From Vibrio pelagius (GTDB lineage Bacteria > Pseudomonadota > Gammaproteobacteria > Enterobacterales > Vibrionaceae): DNA of 64,000 nucleotides. The stretch covers positions 1,302,001 through 1,366,000 of the forward strand of contig NZ_AP025503.1 of NCBI RefSeq assembly GCF_024347575.1. The letters run 5' to 3'. The notes under the pieces are model-generated. The model ran no database searches. It had not been told where the DNA came from and saw nothing but the letters and a program-made list of their open reading frames with translations. The position numbers were made by a program, and so were the translations under genes. Positions 33,329 to 42,723 of the stretch are shown here, piece after piece. Position 1 is the first letter of the stretch, and each line of letters starts with the position of its first letter.

Positions 33329-35105
33329 CTAAATTACCCTTATTATCTTGTTGAGCCAAATTCGCGCTTAGCATCTCTTGAAAAAGACCGCCAGACTGAG
33401 ACAGCTCATTGAAACTGCCTTGCTCGACGAGCGTACCGTCGCGTAAAACTAAGATGTTATCTACCGATTGAAGTGGCGCCAGTTGGTGCGTCACGAGTAG
33501 GGCTGTGTTGTTTTGGATGCGGTTGTTGATGCCTTGCATGACCAGTTTTTCACTGCGCGTATCTAGGCTGGCAGTTGGTTCATCCAGCAACCAGAATTGA
33601 CCATTTTGAATCATCGCACGAGCAAGCGCTAAACGCTGAGATTGACCGACAGACAAGCCTCCAGAGCGATCTGAGATCATGTAATCCAGTCCATGTTCTT
33701 GAACAAACTCATCCGCGAAAGATTGCTCTAGCGCTTGTTGAACAGTTTGATCACTGATGTCCTGTTTACCTAGCGTGACATTGTCACGGATGGTACCATG
33801 CAATAGTAGCGGGTTTTGACCAACCCAGCTGATCGCTTTACGCCAAGACGCAAGATCAAGCTCCCTTAACTCAACACCATTGATTTTCAAGCTTCCTTCA
33901 TATGGCATGAAACCAAGAATGGCATTGATCAAACTCGTTTTACCCGCACCGCTTGGGCCTACAAGGGCCGTGGATTGCTGAGTATTAAGTGCAAAGCTGA
34001 TAGGGCCAACTAACTGAACACCCTCTGGGCTCAACACTTTAAGGTCTTGAGCTTCAATGGATATTCCAGCGTCGCTGTTTAGCTGCGTATCACCTGATTT
34101 TACTTTGTTGATGTCTGTTTCTAGGAACTCAACAATGCTCTCTGCAGCACCTACCGCTTGTTGCTTGGCGTGATAGAAGGTACCCAGATCGCGCAGGGGT
34201 TGGTAAAACTCAGGCGCGAGAATCAAAATAAACAGACCAGCGAATAGAGTAACCCCAGCACCGTAGTGACCGAAGTTCAGCTCACCAATGTAAGTAAAAC
34301 CGAAGTAAACCGCGGTCATTGCGATAGAAAGCGACGTGAAGAATTCTAGAACCGCAGAAGATAGGAAAGCGATCTTCAATACATCCATAGTGCGAGTGCG
34401 GAAGACTTCTGATGCACCGTGCAGCACTTCTGTTTCCGCTGATGTACGGTCAAACAGGCGAATTGTGGTCATTGATTGAAGACGGTCGTAGAAATGACCA
34501 GACAATCGCTGTAGCGCTTTAAAGTTCTTGCGGTTGGCATCGGCTGCCTTCATACCCACCAGTGCCATAAAGATAGGAACTAGCGGCGCAGTTATAAGGA
34601 AGATAAGACCCGCTGCCCAGTTCACTGGGAAAACCACCACCAAGATAACAAACGGAATCATCACCGAAAGAGACATCTGAGGCAGGTAACGCGAGAAGAA
34701 GTCTTGCATGTCTTCGACTTGCTCTAGCAATAGCGTTGCCCATGTGCCTGCAGGCTTGCCTTTGATGTAAGCAGGGCCAAGCTCTCGAAGCTTATCGAGT
34801 ATCAGTTGACGGATATAAACACGAACTTGCTCACCACAACGGTAACCGGCGATCTCTCGCCCCCAAGTACAACCAGCTCGACCAACCACCGACAGAGCCA
34901 GACCTGCAAAATGGCCGACTAGCTCAGATTTATCGACATGTTCGATAATCAGTTGATGAAGAATAGAGGCGAGAAGGGCAGCTTGCGCCACCAAGAACAC
35001 GCTTGAAAGTACGCCAAGGCCGATAGCAATCATGAGCCAGCGCTTTGCGAGGCCGCTTTGTTGCTTAAGCCATTTATTCAAGCTGCGTTGTTTTTTCTTA
35101 TCCAT
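33321..35105 (-). CDS. cydD: CydD, subunit of the cysteine/glutathione ABC exporter
   Basis: The 594-residue protein has a six-helix membrane domain and an ATPase domain with Walker A GPSGAGKTS, signature LSVGQSQRLALARA and Walker B FWLLDEPTASLD. It is the first gene of the cydDC operon. It forms a heterodimer with CydC. The gene order trxB, cydD, cydC on one strand is the usual one in gammaproteobacteria. Confidence 0.95.
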   Translation of the reverse strand: MDKKKQRSLNKWLKQQSGLAKRWLMIAIGLGVLSSVFLVAQAALLASILHQLIIEHVDKSELVGHFAGLALSVVGRAGCTWGREIAGYRCGEQVRVYIRQLILDKLRELGPAYIKGKPAGTWATLLLEQVEDMQDFFSRYLPQMSLSVMIPFVILVVVFPVNWAAGLIFLITAPLVPIFMALVGMKAADANRKNFKALQRLSGHFYDRLQSMTTIRLFDRTSAETEVLHGASEVFRTRTMDVLKIAFLSSAVLEFFTSLSIAMTAVYFGFTYIGELNFGHYGAGVTLFAGLFILILAPEFYQPLRDLGTFYHAKQQAVGAAESIVEFLETDINKVKSGDTQLNSDAGISIEAQDLKVLSPEGVQLVGPISFALNTQQSTALVGPSGAGKTSLINAILGFMPYEGSLKINGVELRELDLASWRKAISWVGQNPLLLHGTIRDNVTLGKQDISDQTVQQALEQSFADEFVQEHGLDYMISDRSGGLSVGQSQRLALARAMIQNGQFWLLDEPTASLDTRSEKLVMQGINNRIQNNTALLVTHQLAPLQSVDNILVLRDGTLVEQGSFNELSQSGGLFQEMLSANLAQQDNKGNLDA

Positions 35106-35161
35106 TATGAAGGCTTAATGATAATTATTATTCGGTTGAGGGCGGCTAGTATACAAAAGAA

Positions 35162-35186
35162 AACCCCGTGGATATACCACGGGGTT
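35162..35186. terminator. Terminator between trxB and cydD
   Basis: AACCCCGTGG pairs perfectly with CCACGGGGTT around a 5-nt loop. Reading the minus strand, a T tract follows, so trxB is terminated before cydD. Confidence 0.9.
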
Positions 35187-35259
35187 CTAGGGAATTATAA
35201 CAAAGTGTATTTAAACTCAGTATTTAGCGTGCCAATCGGCAAAATTGAAAACTGAGGTT

Positions 35260-36330
<1,071 letters not shown>

Positions 36331-36425
36331 TTAGAACTTAACCGAGACAAACGTTCGCATAACAAGAAGAATTAATGTATGAGCAGCGGTGCCACTAAAT
36401 CTAACCATACCACCTCAAACGCAAA

Positions 36426-36457
36426 ACCCAACGAATGAAAAATTCCATTCGTTGGGT
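36426..36457. terminator. Terminator of the small lipoprotein gene
   Basis: ACCCAACGAATG pairs perfectly with CATTCGTTGGGT. It lies 28 bases behind the stop of the minus-strand lipoprotein gene; a T run on the minus strand is weak, on the plus strand clearer. Confidence 0.8.
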
Positions 36458-36484
36458 CTCGTTTTTAATACTTATATAGCAAGT

Positions 36485-36655
36485 TTAACATCTGCCTTTT
36501 TTCGCTTGTCCTGGAGGGCAAAACTTCTCATTAGAATGATCGCTTTCCTTAGTGCCCACCTTCACTTCCACATCATCTATCTCTCCTTCCACACGAGTTA
36601 ATTGGCATCCACTAAGGAGAAAAACAACACATAAAATAGGAATAACGGGGTTCAT
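36485..36655 (-). CDS. Small lipoprotein of 56 residues, function unknown
   Basis: The frame encodes a lipoprotein signal with lipobox LLSGC (Cys17), then an acidic linker, and ends in EKFCPPGQAKKGRC with two cysteines that could form a disulfide. AAGGTG lies 6 bases before the ATG and a strong hairpin follows the stop, so signal peptide, ribosome site and terminator all agree. I do not recognise the family. It lies between trxB and the oxygenase gene and is transcribed toward trxB. Confidence 0.72.
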   Translation of the reverse strand: MNPVIPILCVVFLLSGCQLTRVEGEIDDVEVKVGTKESDHSNEKFCPPGQAKKGRC

Positions 36656-37213
36656 CTGTTTCACCTTTTACGTCGTACACACTATCAATAATAACAAAGC
36701 TGAGAAAATTGACTCAATGACGGTATGTTAAAGTTAAGACAAGTTTGTACTGAATAAGAGCTGGAGGCTGAATTACTCTATTAAGTTCTAAGTTCTCAAG
36801 AATGCGGAAATCAGTCCAGTTAACGCGGGAGCAGTACAATACTTAAGCTTCAACAAGTGTTGAGCTTAGTTCTGCAAATGCGTCACGATGGTTCATTATG
36901 CCAATCCTCTAGAAAAGCCTTTAATTGTTTCTTTTTGATTAGAGGATGTCGTTCCAAATTAAATGCTGTATTTTTTATATAAGATAGTGAATAAAACTAT
37001 CCAGTGAAGTGTGCTGAATTTTAAAGGTGCCCAACTTTTGAACTGGTTTTAATCACTGGTTTTTGAGCTTAAGTTGGATTTAAGTTTTAAATTTATCTAT
37101 ATGGCAGAATAAATGGTTGTTTAAAGTTGATTTAACCAGATCTTCACGTATTATTTATGTAAATAAAAAGTTAAATAATATAAGTAAAGTGGACATTCAT
37201 TAAGGAGTCGATG
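36656..37213. other. AT-rich intergenic region before the oxygenase gene
   Basis: No gene is seen in these 558 bases. A bulged hairpin lies at 36844-36868 (TAAGCTTCAAC with GTTGAGCTTA). A promoter-like pair TTGATT (37127) and TATTAT (37149) with 16-base spacing faces the oxygenase gene. Confidence 0.5.
37127..37154 (+). promoter_or_regulatory. Possible sigma-70 promoter of the oxygenase/PLP pair
   Basis: TTGATT and TATTAT are spaced by 16 bases and lie 60 bases before the start codon. They match 4 and 5 of 6 consensus bases. Confidence 0.4.
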
Positions 37214-37870
37214 ATGTTACATGCTCACGAAAACACCCTACATATTACCCACCTCAGCAACCATGCCGTTGAAGAGTTGTCACCTTCGTTTGAAAAGCTA
37301 CCAAGCACTGAACATGCAGATGGCAAGTTTCGTCTAAGAAGATACTCGGTAATTCGTTTTTGCGGTGGTAAGGTTGTGGAACAGGACAAGCACAACTTTG
37401 TTCAATCAGAAGATATTAATCACTTTCAAGGCGACGTAGTACGCGAATTTGAACCTGTTGAAGCCAACATTCTACAGAGTGAAGGCATGCAAGAGATGTG
37501 TGAGCTCTTCATCGAGACTAATGGTTTGAAAGACGGTCAAGAGATCGAAATTCATCAAATCCGCATCTCAGCAATTTACGAAGAGACGCAAGTAGCCCCT
37601 GAAGGCGTGCACCAAGATGGTTTTGACCACATCGCACTGATCGGTATGAACCGCCACAACATTGTTGGTGGTGAAATCATGCTTTACCAAGACTCCCACG
37701 AAGCGCCATTCTTTAGAAAAGTACTTGAAGATGGTGAAGTGGCGATGCTCGCAGACAGCAAGCTTTGGCACAATGCTCAACCGATTCGAACGATTGACCA
37801 TGATGAAGTGGGTCATATGGATGTATTCGTACTAACAGCAAAGGATGAGCGTAATGTCCTTCACTCTTAA
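37214..37870 (+). CDS. 2OG-Fe(II) dioxygenase, amino-acid hydroxylase-like (PF10014 type)
   Basis: The 218-residue protein resembles the family of free amino-acid hydroxylases such as Bacillus L-isoleucine 4-hydroxylase. Iron ligands are visible as His133 and Asp135 (GVHQDGFDH) and His186 (LWHNAQPI), with arginine at 192 as a candidate 2-oxoglutarate contact. AAGGAG lies 6 bases before the ATG at 37214; an ATG at 37211 is too close. Its end overlaps the PLP-enzyme gene by 17 bases, so they are co-translated. The substrate is unknown. Confidence 0.82.
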   Translation: MLHAHENTLHITHLSNHAVEELSPSFEKLPSTEHADGKFRLRRYSVIRFCGGKVVEQDKHNFVQSEDINHFQGDVVREFEPVEANILQSEGMQEMCELFIETNGLKDGQEIEIHQIRISAIYEETQVAPEGVHQDGFDHIALIGMNRHNIVGGEIMLYQDSHEAPFFRKVLEDGEVAMLADSKLWHNAQPIRTIDHDEVGHMDVFVLTAKDERNVLHS

Positions 37871-39089
37871 TGAAGTTCGTCAGCAATTTAGCGCGTTAAG
37901 CCAATATCATAATGGCAAGCCTGTTACTTTTTTTGATGGGCCTGGTGGTTCGCAAGTCCCTGAAAATGTCCTAGCCTCAATGACTGAGTATCTTGGCCAT
38001 TTTAATTCAAATCTAGGTGGACACTACTTTTCGAGCCAGAAAACAACAGGGTTAATGCAGCAGGCGAGAGAGTCGGTTCAAGCATTACTGAACGCAGAGT
38101 CTTCTGGCAACATCGTTTTTGGTGCCAACATGACTTCGCTGACGTTCCAATTGAGCCGAGCAATCAGTCGTGATTGGAACGAGGGCGATGAGATCATTGT
38201 TACCGCACTCGATCACTACTCTAACGTATCAAGCTGGCAGCAAGCGGCGGAAGATAAAGGCGTGGCAGTACATCAAGTGCGTGTAGACGAATCAGACTGT
38301 AGCCTAGACATGGCGCATTTTGAATCTTTACTGAGTGATAAGACTCGATTGGTTGCGGTGACTTTTGCTTCCAATACAACAGGCTCAATTGTTGACGTAC
38401 AGAAAGTCGTGGAACTGGCGCACAGTAAAGGTGCGCAGGTTTATGTGGATGCCGTTCACTATGCACCTCACCACTTGATCGATGTACAGAAACTTAATTG
38501 TGATTTTCTAGCGTGTTCTGCATACAAGTTTTTCGGACCTCACGTTGGTATCGCGTATGTCGCTCCTCAGTGGTTACATACATTGAAGCCTTACAAAGTG
38601 GAACCTGCCACCAATGTTGGCCCAGGTCGTTTTGAAACAGGTACTCAGAGTTTTGAAGGGCTAGCAGGTGTGATTGCCGCGGTTGACTACCTTGCACAGT
38701 GTGGTGACCCAGCAGAGAGCCTAAGAACACGTTTGGAGCAGAGTTACAAACTGTACAATCGCCATGAGAGTCAATTAAGTGAGTATTTCTTGCAAAGGTT
38801 GAATGAACTAACTGGAGTCCGCCTCTACGGTAAAACGACTTATGATTCGAACTTGCGTACACCGACGTTCGCAATCACGTTCGATGATCACTCACCAGAG
38901 TCGATAGCTAAAGCGCTGGGCGAGCACAATATCTGTGTTTGGAATGGACACTTTTACGCACTTGGTTTAGTTAAGCAGCTAGGTATTGAAGAGACAGGCG
39001 TTGTTCGAATCGGCTGTATGCACTACAACACAATCGAAGAGATCGATTTACTGTTCAATGTGCTGGAAGGCATTCTTCGTAAAGACTAA
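37854..39089 (+). CDS. Cysteine-desulfurase-like PLP enzyme, VC1184 subfamily
   Basis: The 411-residue protein is a class V aminotransferase-fold enzyme with PLP lysine Lys225 in CSAYKFFGPH and the cofactor-contacting segment VYVDAVHYAPH. Where SufS has its catalytic cysteine (RTGHHCA) this protein has WNGHFYA, with Tyr368 at that place. It is therefore unlikely to be a persulfide-forming desulfurase and may be a lyase or epimerase. AAGGA lies 8 bases before the ATG at 37854; another ATG lies at 37845. Its partner is the overlapping oxygenase gene. Confidence 0.87.
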   Translation: MSFTLNEVRQQFSALSQYHNGKPVTFFDGPGGSQVPENVLASMTEYLGHFNSNLGGHYFSSQKTTGLMQQARESVQALLNAESSGNIVFGANMTSLTFQLSRAISRDWNEGDEIIVTALDHYSNVSSWQQAAEDKGVAVHQVRVDESDCSLDMAHFESLLSDKTRLVAVTFASNTTGSIVDVQKVVELAHSKGAQVYVDAVHYAPHHLIDVQKLNCDFLACSAYKFFGPHVGIAYVAPQWLHTLKPYKVEPATNVGPGRFETGTQSFEGLAGVIAAVDYLAQCGDPAESLRTRLEQSYKLYNRHESQLSEYFLQRLNELTGVRLYGKTTYDSNLRTPTFAITFDDHSPESIAKALGEHNICVWNGHFYALGLVKQLGIEETGVVRIGCMHYNTIEEIDLLFNVLEGILRKD

Positions 39090-39110
39090 TCTGGATTCAC
39101 AATCCAATGA

Positions 39111-39149
39111 AAAGAGCGCACTCGAAAATAGTGCGCTCTTTGTTTTTTT
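39111..39149. terminator. Terminator of the oxygenase/PLP pair
   Basis: AAAGAGCGCACT pairs perfectly with AGTGCGCTCTTT around a 7-nt loop, followed by seven Ts. It touches the end of the convergent marR-type gene. Confidence 0.92.
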
Positions 39150-39579
39150 ATCCTTTCGAATTGAGATTTTGAGCCATCGCTTTAGCCACTCGCTCAAAGG
39201 TTGCGAGCTCATCACTATTAATGCCTATCTTCATCTTCTCAAACATCTCGCTATCAACCTCAGTTAGCTGATCAACAATGGCTTTACCGTGCGCGGTGAT
39301 AGCCAAATATTGACTGCGCTTGTCTTCAGGGTTGGGCTCTTTAACGATCAATTCTTGTTTAATTAAGGCACTGAGAAGGCGAGTCACTTGCGCCTTATCT
39401 CGGTCCAAAAAGTTCGCGATATCAACAGCAGTACACTGCGGCTTCTTGGTGATGATCTTTAATACACGCACGTGCATGGGTGCGATATCGAGGTCCAACG
39501 CCTCTATCTTTTCATGCACATTTCTTTTGACGGCATGCACCAATTTAAACAGGCTATCCAGTGACTTACCTTGCGACAT
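39148..39579 (-). CDS. MarR-family transcriptional regulator
   Basis: The 143-residue protein has the MarR winged helix: recognition segment DRDKAQVTRLLSALIKQ and wing segment EPNPEDKRSQYLAITAHG. N- and C-terminal helices would form the dimer. It is convergent with the PLP-enzyme gene. A perfect palindrome lies 43 bases upstream of its start, typical of autoregulation. Its ligand and other targets are unknown; the oxygenase/PLP pair next door is one candidate target. Confidence 0.9.
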   Translation of the reverse strand: MSQGKSLDSLFKLVHAVKRNVHEKIEALDLDIAPMHVRVLKIITKKPQCTAVDIANFLDRDKAQVTRLLSALIKQELIVKEPNPEDKRSQYLAITAHGKAIVDQLTEVDSEMFEKMKIGINSDELATFERVAKAMAQNLNSKG

Positions 39580-39621
39580 AAAAACGCCTCAATCAACGAG
39601 TTGCTATTGAAAATGAATTAT

Positions 39622-39638
39622 AGTTGATATTATCAACT
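39622..39638. promoter_or_regulatory. Operator-like palindrome of the marR-type gene
   Basis: AGTTGATA-T-TATCAACT is a perfect 8-1-8 inverted repeat, the size and type bound by MarR dimers, 43-59 bases upstream of the start codon. Confidence 0.7.
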
Positions 39639-39725
39639 TAATGTGGACCTAATTCAAGACTGAGGGCGAGAATAAAGGGTCAAACTGCGATCAATCAGCA
39701 GTCGCTGCAAAAACACCGAGTAAAC

Positions 39726-39761
39726 AAAAACGCCCAGTGAAAGCTTTCACTGGGCGTTTTT
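39726..39761. terminator. Strong bidirectional terminator after the DUF2797 gene
   Basis: An 18-bp arm beginning AAAAACGCCC is mirrored perfectly, giving a 36-bp palindrome with T tracts in both directions. It lies just behind the stop of the minus-strand DUF2797 gene. Confidence 0.92.
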
Positions 39762-39774
39762 ATGTGGAATGTTA

Positions 39775-40599
39775 CTAAGCTGAGACTTCTACTTCGTAAG
39801 AGCCGAATTTACGAATGTTGATCACGCCCGTATCAAGAATCAGATATTGGCCTTTAATACCTTGCAGTACGCCACTTACTTCTGGGTTTTTGTCGAAGTT
39901 GTGTGATGTGATCTTCACCGGGTGTTGTTCAACAGGGTAGCTCAGGGGTGTGATACTTTCATTCAGAACCTCAATGGCATCATCACCAAATGTAGCTTTG
40001 ATTTCCTGAATTTTGTCTTCCACAAGAGGCAGCAACTCTTTCGCGCGTTCAACCAATTCGATGTTGTCGCCATCACCTTTCAAAAGTGTGCGCCAGTTGG
40101 TTTTATCTGCGATATGTTTTGCCAATTCAACTTCAATCAGTCCAGAAATCTGACGAGTCTTCACTTTCAAGATGGGTAGGCCTTGAGTAGCACCTTGGTC
40201 AATCCAACGTGTTGGGATCTGAGTATGACGAGTAATCCCTACCTTTAGACTTGAGGTATTTGATAGATACACGAAGTGATCAACCATACAGTTCTCTTCA
40301 CCCCACTGCGGCTCGCGGCAGGTTCCTTGGTCGTAGTGACAAGTCTCTGGCTTCATGATGCACATGTCGCAGCTGGCTAGCTTCTTCATGCAAACAAAGC
40401 AGTGGCCTTGAGAGTAACTTTTCTTGGTTTTCTTACCGCAAGAGCAGCAGAAAATATTGCCTGTGTGGGTGAGGTTAATGGTTTTGCCGATCAGAGGGTT
40501 TAATTCTACAAACTCTTCGCCGACCGGTAGACGATACGTAACTGTACCATCAAGAGAAGCACTCATTTTTTTGAGTGTTCCTTTCGCTAATAAAGACAT
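39775..40599 (-). CDS. DUF2797 protein: zinc-binding head with GIY-YIG-like core
   Basis: The 274-residue protein has a cysteine-rich N-terminal part (CCSCGKK, HCFVCMKKLASCDMC, later CHYDQGTC) that probably binds zinc. The centre (VYLSNTSSLKVGITR, then TRWIDQGA and LIEVELAKHIA) looks like the GIY-YIG nuclease fold with its Arg and Glu positions. I place it in DUF2797, whose function is unknown. The start at 40599 keeps the GTLKKM segment that I take to be conserved in the family. It is a single-gene unit. Confidence 0.78.
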   Translation of the reverse strand: MSLLAKGTLKKMSASLDGTVTYRLPVGEEFVELNPLIGKTINLTHTGNIFCCSCGKKTKKSYSQGHCFVCMKKLASCDMCIMKPETCHYDQGTCREPQWGEENCMVDHFVYLSNTSSLKVGITRHTQIPTRWIDQGATQGLPILKVKTRQISGLIEVELAKHIADKTNWRTLLKGDGDNIELVERAKELLPLVEDKIQEIKATFGDDAIEVLNESITPLSYPVEQHPVKITSHNFDKNPEVSGVLQGIKGQYLILDTGVINIRKFGSYEVEVSA

Positions 40600-40773
40600 G
40601 ACATTACTCGTGCGTTTTTGATTTTATTTCGCGATCTAGCCGTAGCCTTTGCCGCATTGATTATCCAGTCAGTATACCAAATAGAGATGCTCTAGGTACG
40701 TAATATTGATACGAGACAAGGTGTTTGAGCTTTTATTGAGCACCTTCTAAATTAGAGTATGCTCTAAATTTCT

Positions 40774-40974
40774 ATTGCAGAAGCTCAAGCCAAAGCCGAG
40801 AAAATTCGAACTATTGTGGGGCAACACTTATGGATTCACGGAGATCCTTTGACCTGCAGTATTGGTGTTGCCCAAATGAAACAGGAGCGGATGACAGAAA
40901 CTATTGCTAGGGCAGATGAGGCACTTTATCAAGCCAAGCATTCAGGCAGAAACCAAGTGGTGGTGAGTCAGTAA
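40774..40974 (+). pseudogene. C-terminal remnant of a GGDEF diguanylate cyclase
   Basis: The open frame encodes 66 residues ending at a stop and matches the last third of a GGDEF domain: AEKIRTIV, then LTCSIGVAQ, and finally RADEALYQAKHSGRNQVVV. The GGDEF catalytic loop and everything upstream are missing, a stop codon lies just before the frame (40765), and there is no ribosome site. It is a decayed gene that could once have made cyclic di-GMP. The break lies at a short palindrome. Confidence 0.8.
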
Positions 40975-41103
40975 CACTAGAGTTTTGACTGGCTATTTAG
41001 CGGGGGATGTAACGAAGGGAATCGAAAAAGAGGTGGCGCGTGAGGCCACCAAAGGGAAAGCATGCCTGCCTTATTTTCAGTCTGTGGCAGGCTATGATTA
41101 TGG

Positions 41104-41134
41104 AACGGGTTGCTAGGGGGAATCACAACCCGTT
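41104..41134. terminator. Hairpin behind the DASS transporter gene
   Basis: AACGGGTTG pairs perfectly with CAACCCGTT, 22 bases after the minus-strand stop. No T tract follows, so termination is uncertain. Confidence 0.5.
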
Positions 41135-41155
41135 AGTGTGGAGCAGGAGTGTGAA

Positions 41156-42526
41156 TTACCAGAAGATCCAAGCGAACAGTGTTAGTGCCATAATACATAC
41201 AATGTTAAGCACCATACCGATACGCATCATCTCTTTCTGTTTGATGTGACCAGAGCCGAACACGATTGCGTTTGGTGGTGTCGCAACAGGCAGCATGAAG
41301 GCACATGATGCGGCTACTGCGATTAGTGCAGACAAGATAACTGGTGACATACCTAGTGCTTCAGCAATCGTTGCGAATACTGGAACCAGTAGTGCTGCAC
41401 TTGCTGTGTTACTTGCAAACTCCGTTAGGAATACCACAAAAGCCACAACCGCTAAGATAGTCAGAAGCACGCCAGCCTGCTCTAGGAAACCACTTAGAGA
41501 GTGAGCTAGGAAAACACTTGTGCCTGTCGCTTTAAGGATGTTACTCAGACAGATACCGCCGCCAAACAGGATCAATACGCCCCAGTCTGTTGTTTTCTCA
41601 ATATCTTTCCATTCGACAGCGCGAGAGGCGCCAAGCAGCACGATAGCGCCAATAGCAACTAAGCTATCAAATTTCGAAAAGCCACCGATCATTGCGTTGA
41701 TTGGTTTACCGAAAATCCACAGAGTGACAGTAAGCAAGAAGATGGATAGTGTGATTTTCTTGCTGTTGGTCCACTCCACTGGCTTATGGTCTAGCTCGAA
41801 AGTGTGGTTTAGTTTCGGCTTAGTCATCACATATAGGATCACCATTGCAGTTGGTAGAAGAATGAGAGAGATAGGAAGACCTAACGCCATCCACTCCGTA
41901 AAGCTTAATCCAACTTCTGCCGCTGCGATTGCGTTCGGTGGGCTACCTACTAGTGTTGCGATACCACCAATTGAAGCACAGTAAGCGATACCAAGTAGAA
42001 CGAATACATAAGTATTGCGGTCTTCACTTTGGTCGACTTTGTTCATCACACCCAAAACTAGAGGTAACATCATTGCTGTGGTGGCGGTGTTTGAAATCCA
42101 CATTGATAGGCCCGCACTTACACCGAACAGCATGAAAACTGCCACTGACATTTTACCTCTAGCAATCAGAAGTACTTTGTCCGCGATCGCTTTGTCGAGC
42201 TCTTGCTTATTCAATGCTGCAGCTAACGCAAACCCACCTAGAAAAAGAAAGATAATTGGGTTGGAGAAGTTTGCCAGTGCCGCAGGGGTATTAAAGACAC
42301 CAAATAAAACCGCGAGCAATGGAACAAGCAGTGCTGTGACGCTGACGTGAATCGCCTCTGTAAGCCAAAGTATGGCAACAAAGATCAAGATACTCAGACC
42401 AGTGTTGACCTGCGATTCGAATGGCAGGGTATTAATCAAGGTCGCAAACAACAAGAAATTCCCGATTAGGATCATGCTGTTGCGGGTGAACAACCAGTGT
42501 TTCAGTGTAGTAACAAGTGCCGTCAT
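41156..42526 (-). CDS. DASS/SLC13-family sodium:carboxylate symporter (VcINDY-like)
   Basis: The 456-residue membrane protein has the paired Ser-Asn-Thr motifs of VcINDY: SNTATT in the first half and SNTASA in the second, each followed by a substrate-side SPPNAIA or TPPNAIV stretch. VcINDY imports succinate and other C4 dicarboxylates with sodium. The start at 42526 has AAGGAG 6 bases upstream; an upstream GTG adds seven residues. Malic enzyme is encoded nearby and would use the same C4 acids. Confidence 0.92.
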   Translation of the reverse strand: MTALVTTLKHWLFTRNSMILIGNFLLFATLINTLPFESQVNTGLSILIFVAILWLTEAIHVSVTALLVPLLAVLFGVFNTPAALANFSNPIIFLFLGGFALAAALNKQELDKAIADKVLLIARGKMSVAVFMLFGVSAGLSMWISNTATTAMMLPLVLGVMNKVDQSEDRNTYVFVLLGIAYCASIGGIATLVGSPPNAIAAAEVGLSFTEWMALGLPISLILLPTAMVILYVMTKPKLNHTFELDHKPVEWTNSKKITLSIFLLTVTLWIFGKPINAMIGGFSKFDSLVAIGAIVLLGASRAVEWKDIEKTTDWGVLILFGGGICLSNILKATGTSVFLAHSLSGFLEQAGVLLTILAVVAFVVFLTEFASNTASAALLVPVFATIAEALGMSPVILSALIAVAASCAFMLPVATPPNAIVFGSGHIKQKEMMRIGMVLNIVCIMALTLFAWIFW

Positions 42527-42723
42527 AGGGCGCTCCTTTTGTTTCACCTCTGTTATTAGGCGCGCCTATTTTTTATGTGGCGCTTATTGTGTTCGAGGTG
42601 TTTGACTTGATGTAGGGTCAGACTTTGTTGACAGAATGTTACTCAAGTTAATAAAGGAGTGTTGATGTGTTTTGTTCTTGGTGTAGCAAAGTGTGAGGCG
42701 ACAAATCGAAAATGTGTAGATTT

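Larger units (their letters stand above)
40600..41155. other. Intergenic region with a gene remnant
   Basis: This stretch contains the GGDEF remnant at 40774-40974. An imperfect palindrome AAATTAGAG-TATG-CTCTAAATTT lies just before the remnant. GGTGGC and GCCACC (41032-41050) form a small hairpin behind it. Confidence 0.55.

Noticed and set aside
36389..36601. Open frame of 70 codons on the plus strand near trxB
   Set aside because: It covers the terminator and the antisense strand of the small lipoprotein gene, which has far better support.
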